A stretch of DNA of 64,000 bases from an uncultured Clostridia bacterium (GTDB lineage Bacteria; Bacillota; Clostridia; Oscillospirales; Acutalibacteraceae): assembly GCA_937898625.1 (NCBI GenBank), contig CALEJF010000035.1, positions 1 through 64,000 on the forward strand, read 5' to 3'. Below are positions 29,308 through 37,120 of this stretch, one piece after another; within the stretch, counting starts at the first letter, position 1; each line of letters starts with the position of its first letter. The notes beneath the pieces are model-generated. The model was not told where the DNA came from, searched no databases, and saw only the letters and a program-made list of their open reading frames with translations. A program made the position numbers and the translations under genes.

Positions 29308-30027
29308 TTAATCTGTATATGATATTGATATAAATCCATCATTTTTATCATTAACTTCAATTACATCATCACTGACAGGCAAAGAATTGGAATTATATTC
29401 GAATTCAACAGGAGTGAATTCTGCTAAATCAGTATGTAAATTAATCAAATTAGAAGCAGAAGTGTTAAGTTTTGAACTAAGGGTATAAACATCCCTATGA
29501 AGTTGTTCAATAGATGAATTAAATTTGTTAGAAATTATATCAACATCTCTTAAAAGTGCTTCAATTTCAAGACATTCTCGTTTTATGTCCTGTGATGCAA
29601 CTGCACCAATGTCTTTTGCTTTTGAACGAGCATTTTCAACCAAATCGTCAGCATAGCGTCTTGCATCAATATAAACAGCACCAATCTGTTTTTCGGCTTT
29701 TTGAAGTTTTTCTGTTTTGTTATCAAAATCAACAAGTTTGTCAGTTAATTCCTTATTTTCATTAAGAGCTTTTTCAAGTTTTTCATTAAGTTCAATGTTT
29801 TCTTTTTCCTTAATAGCAAGAAGTTCATTAACTTCATTAAGTCTTTGGAGTTTTTCTGAAATCTCATCTAACTGTTCTCTTAATTCATTTGCCTCTTTTC
29901 TTTTTTCGTCAAGAAGCATTCTTGTATCTGCAGTTTCACTCTGCAAATTCTCCACAAGAGCAAGAACATCTGATTTTTTAAATCCGCCAAAAATTGCTGT
30001 TTTCATAATAGTAACATCATTTGCCAT
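29308..30027 (-). CDS. DivIVA-like coiled-coil protein
   Basis: A 239-residue acidic protein. A short N-terminal motif AIFGGFKKSDVLALVENL (about 11-28) resembles the membrane-targeting start of DivIVA/GpsB-like proteins in Clostridia; residues 30-110 form a long heptad-rich coiled coil, followed by a second helical part (about 115-200) and an acidic tail. Such proteins gather at division sites or poles. ATG start with AAGGA upstream. It lies 24 bp before pcrA on the same strand and is divergent from the hydrolase gene. The family call is by pattern only. Confidence 0.65.
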   Translation of the reverse strand: MANDVTIMKTAIFGGFKKSDVLALVENLQSETADTRMLLDEKRKEANELREQLDEISEKLQRLNEVNELLAIKEKENIELNEKLEKALNENKELTDKLVDFDNKTEKLQKAEKQIGAVYIDARRYADDLVENARSKAKDIGAVASQDIKRECLEIEALLRDVDIISNKFNSSIEQLHRDVYTLSSKLNTSASNLINLHTDLAEFTPVEFEYNSNSLPVSDDVIEVNDKNDGFISISYTD

Positions 30028-30129
30028 AATAAAAAATTCCTTTTTTGATTATTTACATTCATATTTTAACAGATAACTCAAAATAAAACAACAAAAAATC
30101 AAAAATTTATCTATTAATGTAAAAATCAA

Positions 30130-30158
30130 TAGACAAATAGTGTAAAAAGTTGTAATAT
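30130..30158 (+). promoter_or_regulatory. Candidate promoter of the alpha/beta hydrolase gene
   Basis: TAGACA (30130-30135), 17 bp, TAATAT (30153-30158), 21 bp before the start codon. Moderate match to sigma-A. Confidence 0.45.
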
Positions 30159-30179
30159 TGAGTAAAAGGAGGAGTCAAT

Positions 30180-31151
30180 ATGAAGAATAATAAAAAAACG
30201 ATACTAAAAGTAGCAGGTATTCTCGCTGCAACAGCCGGTACATCATATTTTATACTTGGTAATGCATTTTACTATGTTACGCTTACACGAAGCGGAATGG
30301 AAAATAAACATGTTGCTAAAATCGCAAGCGGTACAAAACAAAAGGATGCTGATAGACTTCGCCTTGATGAAATAAAAAAGCAAGGTAAAGAGTGGTTTGA
30401 TAATGCAAAAAAAGAAAAACTCGTTATAAAATCAACTAATAGAAATAAAAATTTACATGCTGATTATGTTTTCCCTGAAAATGAAAGCGATGTTTTTGTA
30501 ATAGTAATTCACGGATATACCTCTGAACCACGCGGAATGGGTATGTATGCAAGGAAATATCATGAATTAGGTTATAATGTACTTCTGCCAAGTCTTAATG
30601 GTCACGCAGATAGCGAACAAAATACTATCACAATGGGGTGGAAAGACAGACTTGATATTATTGATTGGATTAATTTTCTTGTAGAGAATTACCCAGAATC
30701 GAAAATTGTTCTTCATGGCGAATCTATGGGTGCTGCTACAACCATGATGGCAACCGGTGAAGATTTACCTGAAAATGTAAAAGTTGCCGTTGCAGATTGT
30801 GGTTTCACATCAGTTTGGGACATTTTTAGTAATAAGATTAAAAATAATTTTCATATGCATATTTTCCCTACCCTGCATAGCGCAAATGTCGTTAACAAGC
30901 TTTATTCAGGATTTGATATGAAAAAAGCATCTTCAATCGAACAAATAAAAAAATCAAAAACACCTACAATTTTTATTCACGGTGATAAAGATACATTTGT
31001 CCCGTATGAAATGCTTGACAAGGTATACACGGCAGCTGCTTGTGAAAAAGAAAAAGTTACAATCGCAAATTCACCACACGCAAGAAATGCATGCGCTGAC
31101 CCGGAATTGTATTGGAGTTCAATATGCAATTTTATTAACAGATACATATAG
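30180..31151 (+). CDS. Membrane-anchored alpha/beta hydrolase
   Basis: A 323-residue serine hydrolase with an N-terminal membrane anchor (about 8-30) and an alpha/beta fold outside. The oxyanion region is IHGYTSEPRGMG (about 108), the nucleophile elbow LHGESMGAATT (Ser about 183), the acid in IHGDKDTFVP (about 267) and the histidine in NSPHARNA (about 302). The arrangement resembles BEM46/YfhR-type esterases. Substrate unknown. ATG with AAGGAGG. Stands alone between a divergent coiled-coil gene and a convergent exported enzyme, with a strong terminator downstream. Confidence 0.85.
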   Translation: MKNNKKTILKVAGILAATAGTSYFILGNAFYYVTLTRSGMENKHVAKIASGTKQKDADRLRLDEIKKQGKEWFDNAKKEKLVIKSTNRNKNLHADYVFPENESDVFVIVIHGYTSEPRGMGMYARKYHELGYNVLLPSLNGHADSEQNTITMGWKDRLDIIDWINFLVENYPESKIVLHGESMGAATTMMATGEDLPENVKVAVADCGFTSVWDIFSNKIKNNFHMHIFPTLHSANVVNKLYSGFDMKKASSIEQIKKSKTPTIFIHGDKDTFVPYEMLDKVYTAAACEKEKVTIANSPHARNACADPELYWSSICNFINRYI

Positions 31152-31188
31152 AAAAAGGAACCGTAAAAAAATTACGGTTCCTTTTTTT
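31152..31188. terminator. Bidirectional terminator
   Basis: A 15-bp perfect stem (31152-31166 with 31172-31186) with an A5 loop and T run on either strand; serves the hydrolase and the convergent glucosaminidase-like gene. Confidence 0.93.
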
Positions 31189-32980
31189 AAGCCTGACTAA
31201 CAATTTTTAAAATATTTCTTGCATCAATTGCAGTTACTTTACCATCATTATTTATATCTGCATTTTTTATTTGACTTGCAGTTAAAGTTTTTTGACCGGC
31301 TGCAACTTGTAATGCCCATCTTGCATCTATTGCTGTAACTTTTCCGTCTTCGTTAACGTCACCAAGCAAAGTATTGTTAACAGCTTTGCCACGAGTTACC
31401 TCTATGGTATATGTTCTAACATCACCATTTTCTGCCTTAACATTAATCTTAATGTGATTAATCCCTTCCTTAATGGAAACACTTCCAATGCCTGTAACAG
31501 TTGCTTTTGAATTAACCGTTTTAGCTGATATGGTAATTGATGATACATTGCTTGCTACTGATAATGAATACCCTGATGTTTTAGCACCATCAAAATTCAA
31601 TTTATAACCCTCAATTGTAAGTGAACTTAGCCAGTTATTAGGACTTGCGTTAGATGCAACAGGAAGTTCACACGCTTTAGCAGGCATATTTCTATAATAT
31701 GGAATAATAAATGTAAAACTATGGTCTAAAATTCCTAAATTGGAATATGTCTTTTTAATATGAGATGCCTCTGTTGCAGGAGCAGTTATGTTAGCCATAT
31801 ACTGATGATTCCAGTTTTTATTAACAACATTAAATTTTTGATAATACAATGTATCCTGATTATTGTTAATATATCCGTTACCTATCCATTTTGCTCCGCC
31901 AACAATTGCTTTATAAGGTGAGTTCCATGGTAACATATATTTTGATTTTTCAGATTCAGATGCATTAACACCGGACGCATATTTTAGACCTTCGCCAATT
32001 GGGTTGCTACCAGAAACGGCTTGGATATTATAAAAGTTATAGTATCCTTTGTATCCTGGATATGTACCGCTTGTTGAACCACTTCCCGAGCTTCCTACTT
32101 CCTGAATTGTTCTAGAAGCTAAATGGAAAGGACTTACACCTGAAATCCTTGCAGCATCAATGTATGCCTGAGCATATGAAACTTTGTTGCCATTAGTATC
32201 TGTAATTGTTTTGCCTTCCATAAATGAGCCTTTTAAAATCTTTTCAACTCCATCTATTGTCTGAGTTTTTTCATCATAGGACAATGCCTCAAACATAAAG
32301 ATATTCTCTTCGTTAAAGAAATTTCGTGGGTCCATATAATGCTGAATTGTTTTATCGTTGGCGTGATACCACCCACCACTATCTGTTGCAATCCAAGTAT
32401 CAGTTGCCCAATTGTAGCAGTCAGTTTCAGTTGAACGATATGACAAAGGGAATGTCTTGTAAATCATACTTTTTTTACGGTCACCTTGGGCATCGTTTGA
32501 CACTAATGTTGACCATTCAATTCCTGTATCATAAAACTTAAATGTCCAATTAGGATGAGCAGAGGCAATCCCCGCAATATAGTCTTTATATATTTCAGGA
32601 ACATCCTCAGGCAAGTCAATATCCCCCGTCGGAGTATTAACAACCCTCACATAAGCAGAATAAACATATCCTTCAAATTCGATACCATCATATTTAAATT
32701 TGATGTGATGCCAAGTTTTATAGTTTGTATCGCCTTCGCTATCAACTGTTTCAATAATTGAAACTTCGTGGCCTGAATCTAACATAATATTACTGCCATT
32801 ATGTTTAAGCTTATTATCCTTGGTAGTTGTTGGACTTTTTCTAACAAAAACATTATCATCATTAATATAACCTTTTTTTATTTCGGAATTAGCATAAGCT
32901 ACAAAGAAGCCAGAAAAAGAAAGTATAGTAGATATTACCAATACAAGGGATATAAGTTTTTTAATAAACTTACAACTCAA
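31187..32980 (-). CDS. Exported glucosaminidase-like enzyme with C-terminal dockerin
   Basis: Exported multidomain protein of about 597 residues. Order: signal peptide (about 1-31); SH3-like domain (about 35-115); a catalytic part (about 130-435) resembling LytD/GH73 N-acetylglucosaminidases (DPRNFFNEENIFMFEAL, VSPFHLASRTIQEVG, YYNFYNIQA); a cadherin-like beta sandwich (about 445-530); and a type I dockerin with two calcium loops (DVNEDGKVTAIDA, DINNDGKVTAIDA). It would cut peptidoglycan and can dock to a cohesin. Start chosen at TTG 32980: AAGGATG is 10 bases upstream and it yields a proper signal peptide; an in-frame TTG at 33040 has no ribosome site. Confidence 0.82.
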   Translation of the reverse strand: MSCKFIKKLISLVLVISTILSFSGFFVAYANSEIKKGYINDDNVFVRKSPTTTKDNKLKHNGSNIMLDSGHEVSIIETVDSEGDTNYKTWHHIKFKYDGIEFEGYVYSAYVRVVNTPTGDIDLPEDVPEIYKDYIAGIASAHPNWTFKFYDTGIEWSTLVSNDAQGDRKKSMIYKTFPLSYRSTETDCYNWATDTWIATDSGGWYHANDKTIQHYMDPRNFFNEENIFMFEALSYDEKTQTIDGVEKILKGSFMEGKTITDTNGNKVSYAQAYIDAARISGVSPFHLASRTIQEVGSSGSGSTSGTYPGYKGYYNFYNIQAVSGSNPIGEGLKYASGVNASESEKSKYMLPWNSPYKAIVGGAKWIGNGYINNNQDTLYYQKFNVVNKNWNHQYMANITAPATEASHIKKTYSNLGILDHSFTFIIPYYRNMPAKACELPVASNASPNNWLSSLTIEGYKLNFDGAKTSGYSLSVASNVSSITISAKTVNSKATVTGIGSVSIKEGINHIKINVKAENGDVRTYTIEVTRGKAVNNTLLGDVNEDGKVTAIDARWALQVAAGQKTLTASQIKNADINNDGKVTAIDARNILKIVSQA

Positions 32981-33036
32981 ATTATTCACATCCTTATTAA
33001 ATATCTTCTTTATTCTACCAAAAAATGAAATAATCG

Positions 33037-34245
33037 TCAAGAATCATATATTTCCAATTGTTTAATAATATCTTTTCTTTCTTCAATCAACATTATATTA
33101 TTACTATTCTTTGTCAAAGATGATAACGAATAAAAGGAAATACCGCCAACGGAATTGTCAAGTGAGTCCTTAATCTGCCGAGATATGATGTCTGAATTAT
33201 TTATCCATTCTTCCTTGCCGGATTTTGCAAATAAATCTTCCTCACCAGATTTATATATACCTAACCCAATTATTAATTTTGAATTATCATTACATATTTC
33301 AATCCAATCATTTAACACATTTTTAAATGGCATACTATCATTTGTATAGCCAAAATATAACTGAGGTATAATATAATCAGCGTAGCCGTCACAATTCAAC
33401 CATAATTCTATATCGGCATATAATTCATTATAATTCTTGTAAATATCTCCACCGGGACTTACAGAAAAACATATATCAACATTAAAACTCTTAACTAATG
33501 AATATATGGATGATATTAGTGTATTAACATTATGTCGTCTAAAATCTTCCAAATCTAATGGACCTTTTTGTTTTTTATATTCTTTAAAAATCTCTTTATC
33601 AATATTTTCGGATGATGTGGGATAAAAATAATCATCAATATGAATTCCATCCACTTTATAATTATCAAGAATTTCTCTTATACCGTCTAAAATATACTTT
33701 TGAACATCTGAATACGCAGGGTTATAATATATGCAATCATCAGTAATTATTATTTTTTCTTTTTCATCATTCTTTAGAATTCTATATGCTAAAGTTTGTT
33801 TATTAATTAAGGATGTATCCGAATCATTTCTTATCCTATATGGATTAATCCAGGCATGTACTTTTACATCGAATTCTTTGCATATATCTATAAATTCTTG
33901 TAAAACATCAAATTTCAAACTACCATTTTCATCATCACAATAACTACTTACGGGATAAATCTCTGATTTATAAAAGCAATCATCAAATGCTCTCATATGA
34001 ATAAAAATTGTATTTATTCTATACTCTTTTAGCATACTGATTTTTTCATATACTAAATTTTCGAATTCATTTTCTTCGTTAGAAGCATCAACAAGTTCTT
34101 TTATTTCCTGATATGTAATCCATGTGGCAACTATCTTTTTATTGTGTGTCATATCTACAACGTTTTCTTGAATTATGTTATCCTGCTTTAAGCAAGAGCA
34201 TAATAAAATTAATAATGTGATAATAACTAAAAATATTTTTTTCAA
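33037..34245 (-). CDS. GHL10 (DUF187) family lipoprotein
   Basis: About 402 residues: a lipoprotein signal peptide with lipobox LLCSC (Cys about 16-18), then a TIM-barrel of the glycosyl hydrolase-like 10 family (YngK-type): VATWITYQEI, INTIFIHMRAF, VKVHAWINPYRI, VDGIHIDDYFYP with paired aspartates, ICFSVSPGGD and DYIIPQLYFGY. Members act on glycans at the cell surface; the substrate is not settled. Start at TTG 34245, with AAAGGTGAG upstream; the ATG 12 codons earlier has none. Lies 56 bp upstream of the glucosaminidase-like gene on the same strand, suggesting linked wall work. Divergent from perR. Confidence 0.8.
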   Translation of the reverse strand: MKKIFLVIITLLILLCSCLKQDNIIQENVVDMTHNKKIVATWITYQEIKELVDASNEENEFENLVYEKISMLKEYRINTIFIHMRAFDDCFYKSEIYPVSSYCDDENGSLKFDVLQEFIDICKEFDVKVHAWINPYRIRNDSDTSLINKQTLAYRILKNDEKEKIIITDDCIYYNPAYSDVQKYILDGIREILDNYKVDGIHIDDYFYPTSSENIDKEIFKEYKKQKGPLDLEDFRRHNVNTLISSIYSLVKSFNVDICFSVSPGGDIYKNYNELYADIELWLNCDGYADYIIPQLYFGYTNDSMPFKNVLNDWIEICNDNSKLIIGLGIYKSGEEDLFAKSGKEEWINNSDIISRQIKDSLDNSVGGISFYSLSSLTKNSNNIMLIEERKDIIKQLEIYDS

Positions 34246-34271
34246 AATCTCACCTTTTTTCAAAAAATATA

Positions 34272-34299
34272 TTGACAACATATTTTTTTATGTTATAAT
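34272..34299 (+). promoter_or_regulatory. Sigma-A promoter of perR-reverse rubrerythrin
   Basis: TTGACA (34272-34277), 16 bp, TATAAT (34294-34299): both hexamers perfect. Followed at once by a 7-1-7 inverted repeat. Confidence 0.8.
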
Positions 34300-34301
34300 A
34301 A

Positions 34302-34316
34302 CAGTAATCATTACTG
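34302..34316. promoter_or_regulatory. Fur/PerR-type 7-1-7 operator
   Basis: CAGTAAT-C-ATTACTG, perfect inverted repeat with the 7-1-7 layout of Fur-family boxes (PerR consensus TTATAAT-N-ATTATAA; outer bases differ here). It covers the start point of the perR promoter, so autoregulation is the natural reading. Confidence 0.7.
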
Positions 34317-34333
34317 ATAGCGAGGTGAATAAA

Positions 34334-34714
34334 ATGGCAATTGAGAGAAAAAGTAAACAGCGTGATGCAATAATCAATAATTTGTGTTCTCGTTATGACC
34401 ACCCTACGGCTATGGAGCTTTATCTTTCAGTTCGTGAGGTCATTCCAAATCTCAGTTTAGGTACTTTATACAGAAATCTTTCTCAACTTGAAGAAAGTGG
34501 AATGGTTTTAAGAATTCCTGATGGTACTACTGACCGTTTTGATGGAAATGTTAATCCTCACGCCCATTTTAAATGTGTCACCTGTGGTAAAGTGTATGAT
34601 TTGATGTCATTCAAAAATGACTCCGTCACCTTCTCTGACGAAATAATTAGCAAAGTAATCAATTACAGTTTAATGGCTTTTGGCGAATGCAAATACTGTA
34701 ATAAAATAAATTAA
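34334..34714 (+). CDS. perR: Fur-family peroxide regulator PerR
   Basis: A 126-residue Fur-family repressor: winged helix (about 1-80; SLGTLYRNLSQLEESG is the recognition region), then PHAHFKCVTCGKVYD with metal-site histidines and the first CxxC, and a closing CKYC second CxxC of the structural zinc site. Neighbour is a peroxidase-type reverse rubrerythrin 26 bp downstream, so the peroxide-sensing PerR branch is more likely than Fur or Zur. ATG 34334 follows GAGGTGAATAAA; the upstream extension overlaps the divergent gene and promoter. A 7-1-7 box lies in its promoter. Confidence 0.88.
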   Translation: MAIERKSKQRDAIINNLCSRYDHPTAMELYLSVREVIPNLSLGTLYRNLSQLEESGMVLRIPDGTTDRFDGNVNPHAHFKCVTCGKVYDLMSFKNDSVTFSDEIISKVINYSLMAFGECKYCNKIN

Positions 34715-34740
34715 AATTATATTTTTGGAGGAAAAAAGAA

Positions 34741-35286
34741 ATGAAAAAATTTGTATGTTCAGTATGTGGTTATGTTCACGAAGGAGATTCAGCACCAGAA
34801 AGATGCCCACAATGTAAAGTTCCTGCTGATAAGTTCAATGAAATTAAAGAAGACGAAAGAACTTGGGCAGCAGAACATGTTGTAGGCGTTGCAAAAGGTG
34901 TTTCAGAAGATATCATTATGGACCTTAGAGCAAACTTTGAAGGCGAATGTTCAGAAGTTGGTATGTACCTTGCTATGGCAAGAGTTGCACATCGTGAAGG
35001 TTATCCTGAAATCGGTCTTTATTGGGAAAAAGCTGCCTGGGAAGAAGCAGAACATGCTGCTAAATTCGCAGAACTTCTTGGTGAAGTTGTAACAGACAGC
35101 ACAAAGAAAAACCTTGAAATGAGAGTTGACGCTGAAAACGGTGCAACAGCAGGTAAATTTGACCTTGCAAAACGCGCTAAAGAACAAGGTCTTGATGCAA
35201 TCCACGATACTGTTCATGAAATGGCTCGTGACGAGGCAAGACATGGCAAGGCTTTTGAAGGTCTTCTTAAGAGATATTTTGCATAA
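34741..35286 (+). CDS. Reverse rubrerythrin (NADH peroxidase-type)
   Basis: A 181-residue non-haem di-iron protein with domains in reversed order: rubredoxin-like FeS4 site first (CSVCGY at 6-11, CPQC at about 22-25), then a four-helix rubrerythrin domain with iron ligands in ANFEGECSEVGMY, EEAEHAAKF and ARDEARHGKAF. Reverse rubrerythrins of clostridia reduce hydrogen peroxide (and oxygen) with electrons from NADH via rubredoxin. ATG with TTTGGAGG. Cotranscribed with perR, which fits induction by peroxide. Ended by a hairpin at 35305-35338. Confidence 0.93.
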   Translation: MKKFVCSVCGYVHEGDSAPERCPQCKVPADKFNEIKEDERTWAAEHVVGVAKGVSEDIIMDLRANFEGECSEVGMYLAMARVAHREGYPEIGLYWEKAAWEEAEHAAKFAELLGEVVTDSTKKNLEMRVDAENGATAGKFDLAKRAKEQGLDAIHDTVHEMARDEARHGKAFEGLLKRYFA

Positions 35287-35304
35287 TCTAATATAGAATT
35301 AATA

Positions 35305-35338
35305 AAATGCAGGTATAGCTTCTATATCTGCATTTTTA
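35305..35338 (+). terminator. Terminator after reverse rubrerythrin
   Basis: A 14-bp stem (35305-35318 with 35322-35335, one G-U pair), then a short T run. Confidence 0.82.
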
Positions 35339-35361
35339 TATGTGTTTGAATTTAAATAAAC

Positions 35362-35390
35362 TTGACAACATTTTCAATTTTTAGTATATT
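35362..35390 (+). promoter_or_regulatory. Sigma-A promoter of the AbrB-like gene
   Basis: TTGACA (35362-35367), 17 bp, TATATT (35385-35390). It is followed by TTTTGTC-AGAA-AACAAAA-like and TTGTC...GACAA inverted repeats (35393-35418), possible autoregulatory sites. Confidence 0.72.
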
Positions 35391-35433
35391 TGTTTTGTCA
35401 GAAAACAAAATTCGACAAGAAAATGGTGATAAT

Positions 35434-35667
35434 ATGCTTTATGGTACAGTTAAAACTGTTGACCACGCCGGAAGAATTGTTCTTCCAAAGGAATATCGTA
35501 AGAAAATGAATATTAATCCCGGCACTAAAGTTGTTTTATTTGAAAATGACGGAAAACTGACTATGGAAGTTGTGACTCCAAAATGCAAACTATGTGGCAC
35601 GGGTGAAAAGGTAAATGAAGAACTTTCTCTCTGTGAAGAATGCATTGAAAAAGTAAAAAAATATTAA
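35434..35667 (+). CDS. AbrB/SpoVT-type regulator with zinc-ribbon tail
   Basis: A 77-residue protein. Residues 1-50 form a swapped-hairpin AbrB DNA-binding domain (VDHAGRIVLPKEYRKKM, NPGTKVVLFENDGKL); residues 51-77 add two cysteine pairs (CKLCG and CEEC) that look like a small zinc ribbon. AbrB proteins are transition-state regulators of stationary phase and sporulation genes. ATG 35434 is chosen for the GGTGATA site; the longer frame starts in the promoter. Own promoter and terminator, so it is a single-gene unit. Confidence 0.88.
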   Translation: MLYGTVKTVDHAGRIVLPKEYRKKMNINPGTKVVLFENDGKLTMEVVTPKCKLCGTGEKVNEELSLCEECIEKVKKY

Positions 35668-35673
35668 AAATTT

Positions 35674-35699
35674 AGACCGGTTGTTACACCGGTCTTTTT
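35674..35699. terminator. Terminator between AbrB-like and DUF6514 genes
   Basis: AGACCGG (35674-35680) and CCGGTCT (35689-35695), 8-nt loop, TTTT after; on the other strand followed by A/T-rich TTTTTAATATTTTTTT, so it can serve both convergent genes. Confidence 0.85.
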
Positions 35700-35704
35700 G
35701 TTGC

Positions 35705-35920
35705 CTATAAACTCTCCATAAAAAGTTCAAGGAGAATTTTAAAACATTTAAGAGAGACATTTTCCTCGTTAAGAAATGAAACAAATTTTTCCAATTCATT
35801 GTCAAATGTGGTAATATCCTCAAAAACATAAGTATTTTGTTGGTCTTTTGCCACAATGCCGAGGGTATCATAGACTTCTCCCTCAATCTCAACTTTGTGA
35901 GAGAATATCTCGTATTTCAT
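35705..35920 (-). CDS. Small DUF6514-like protein
   Basis: A 71-residue acidic protein beginning KYEIFSHKVEIEGEVYDTLGI, with an N-terminal beta hairpin and a C-terminal helix rich in Glu and Leu. It resembles the small DUF6514 family of Clostridia, whose function is unknown; the family name is my recollection of pattern, not a search result. ATG with GAGGAAG ten bases upstream. It is convergent with the AbrB-like gene and stands alone. Confidence 0.6.
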   Translation of the reverse strand: MKYEIFSHKVEIEGEVYDTLGIVAKDQQNTYVFEDITTFDNELEKFVSFLNEENVSLKCFKILLELFMESL

Positions 35921-35956
35921 TATTTACTTCCTCGTAAAAAAGTTTTAGATTAAAAA

Positions 35957-36018
35957 CAACCCCTGTAATTAGAATATATTATGACGCAATTTTTTAAGGA
36001 GACTAATTACAGAGGTTG
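35957..36018 (-). terminator. Long-stem hairpin ending the sigma/anti-sigma operon
   Basis: A 16-bp inverted repeat (35957-35972 with 36003-36018; one G-U pair on the minus strand) with an unusually large 30-nt loop, followed by TTTTT on the minus strand and CTTTTTG on the plus strand. Confidence 0.7.
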
Positions 36019-36030
36019 CTTTTTGACTAA

Positions 36031-36438
36031 TTAATCCGGATAATCGTATTTAATGTGTTGTTCGTTGCCAGCAATACAAGTTACTTTTATTCTGTAATTT
36101 GCAAATACATTAATAAGTCTTGTTTCTTCAAGACTAACATATGTACCATTTCCGAACTTTGTCCAAGTTTCGATTGTTTCGTAACCTGATGATTTTTCTT
36201 TTTGCAATTCAATTTTTATATAAAGTGTAGTATCAAATTTTGATGAAAGTGATACTGATGATGTCGAAGTCAAACCACTGATTGTAAATGATGTTGCCAC
36301 GCCATCAATAACTGACCAACGAGGCATAATTGTATTTTCCTCTTCAACATTTTCTGCAAAAATATTAATTGCAAAAACTGAAAATAGCATTGTAAGAACT
36401 AAAACAATACTAATACTTTTCTTGATAATATTTGACAT
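36031..36438 (-). CDS. Small secreted protein of the sigma-factor cassette (DUF6147-like)
   Basis: A 135-residue exported protein: signal peptide (about 1-28, cleavage after NIFA), then about 107 residues of beta-rich sequence with a serine/threonine-rich stretch (ISGLTSTSSVSLSS) and an aromatic, charged second half ending HIKYDYPD. It resembles the DUF6147 group; no function is known. ATG 36438 follows AAAGGGGGTG. It is third in an operon after an ECF sigma factor and a membrane protein with DUF4367-like features, so it is either a target or part of the signal. A hairpin covers the ribosome site. Confidence 0.65.
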   Translation of the reverse strand: MSNIIKKSISIVLVLTMLFSVFAINIFAENVEEENTIMPRWSVIDGVATSFTISGLTSTSSVSLSSKFDTTLYIKIELQKEKSSGYETIETWTKFGNGTYVSLEETRLINVFANYRIKVTCIAGNEQHIKYDYPD

Positions 36439-36447
36439 ATTTTCACC

Positions 36448-36478
36448 CCCTTTAACTACTAAATCGTAATTAAAAGGG
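36448..36478 (-). promoter_or_regulatory. Hairpin hiding the ribosome site of the secreted protein gene
   Basis: On the minus strand CCCTTTTAATTAC (36478-36466) pairs with GTAGTTAAAGGG (36459-36448) with one bulge and one G-U pair. The 3' arm contains part of the AAAGGGGG ribosome site and no T run follows, so it looks like a translational brake. Confidence 0.55.
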
Positions 36479-36490
36479 TTTTTGTTACCA

Positions 36491-37120
36491 TTAATTAACA
36501 AATTTGGCAATTTTTACCAAATCTTGTTTTGAAATTGTTCCACTAATTCTATATACATAATCATTTTTAGTCCAAACGATATTATTTATACCTTCATTTC
36601 CATCAGAATAAACAAATTGAATGCCATCAGCATATATTTCCTCTGATATACAAATTTCAGTATCAAAATCAACTTCCATTGATGATGAATATTTAAAAAC
36701 TGTAAAATACTCTTTATTATGAGATTGATATTTAACTAAAACATGTTTTGAATAATACTCAGTACTCTCCAACACATACCCTTCAGGTATGTAACCAACC
36801 TTAATTTCGTCAGAAACACAGTTTTTGTTATTTCTTGTAATTTTATACATACTGAATTCATCAAAACTATTCATAAATGACTCACGGGACGATGGGAAAA
36901 CAAAAGCCGTGAATAATATTACCAACAATATTGCTGCTACAAGTAAAATTCTTATTGTTTTTGTGGTCATTCTATGATAATGGCCATCACGCATTTTGTT
37001 AAATAGATTTCTCTTCCATTTTTCGTGCTTTTTACTACACTCTGCTTCAGGAATTATATCAGGAAATGTATCTATCCAGTCATTTATTGACATTTCACAA
37101 GCAATTGTCAACTTATTCAT
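36491..37120 (-). CDS. Putative anti-sigma factor (DUF4367-like membrane protein)
   Basis: A 209-residue single-pass protein: cytosolic N-terminus (about 1-55) with a basic stretch, one transmembrane helix (about 56-77), and an outer domain (about 78-209) resembling DUF4367 (VGYIPEGYVLESTEYYSKH, VWTKNDYVYRISG). This layout is common for anti-sigma factors that hold an ECF sigma factor at the membrane. The ATG overlaps the end of the sigma gene by 8 bp, implying coupled translation. No zinc HxxxCxxC motif of ZAS anti-sigma factors is seen. Confidence 0.72.
   Translation of the reverse strand: MNKLTIACEMSINDWIDTFPDIIPEAECSKKHEKWKRNLFNKMRDGHYHRMTTKTIRILLVAAILLVILFTAFVFPSSRESFMNSFDEFSMYKITRNNKNCVSDEIKVGYIPEGYVLESTEYYSKHVLVKYQSHNKEYFTVFKYSSSMEVDFDTEICISEEIYADGIQFVYSDGNEGINNIVWTKNDYVYRISGTISKQDLVKIAKFVN

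Noticed and set aside
34175..34333. Longer N-terminal extension of PerR
   Set aside because: It overlaps the divergent lipoprotein gene, the perR promoter and the 7-1-7 box; residues before MAIERK do not match the family.
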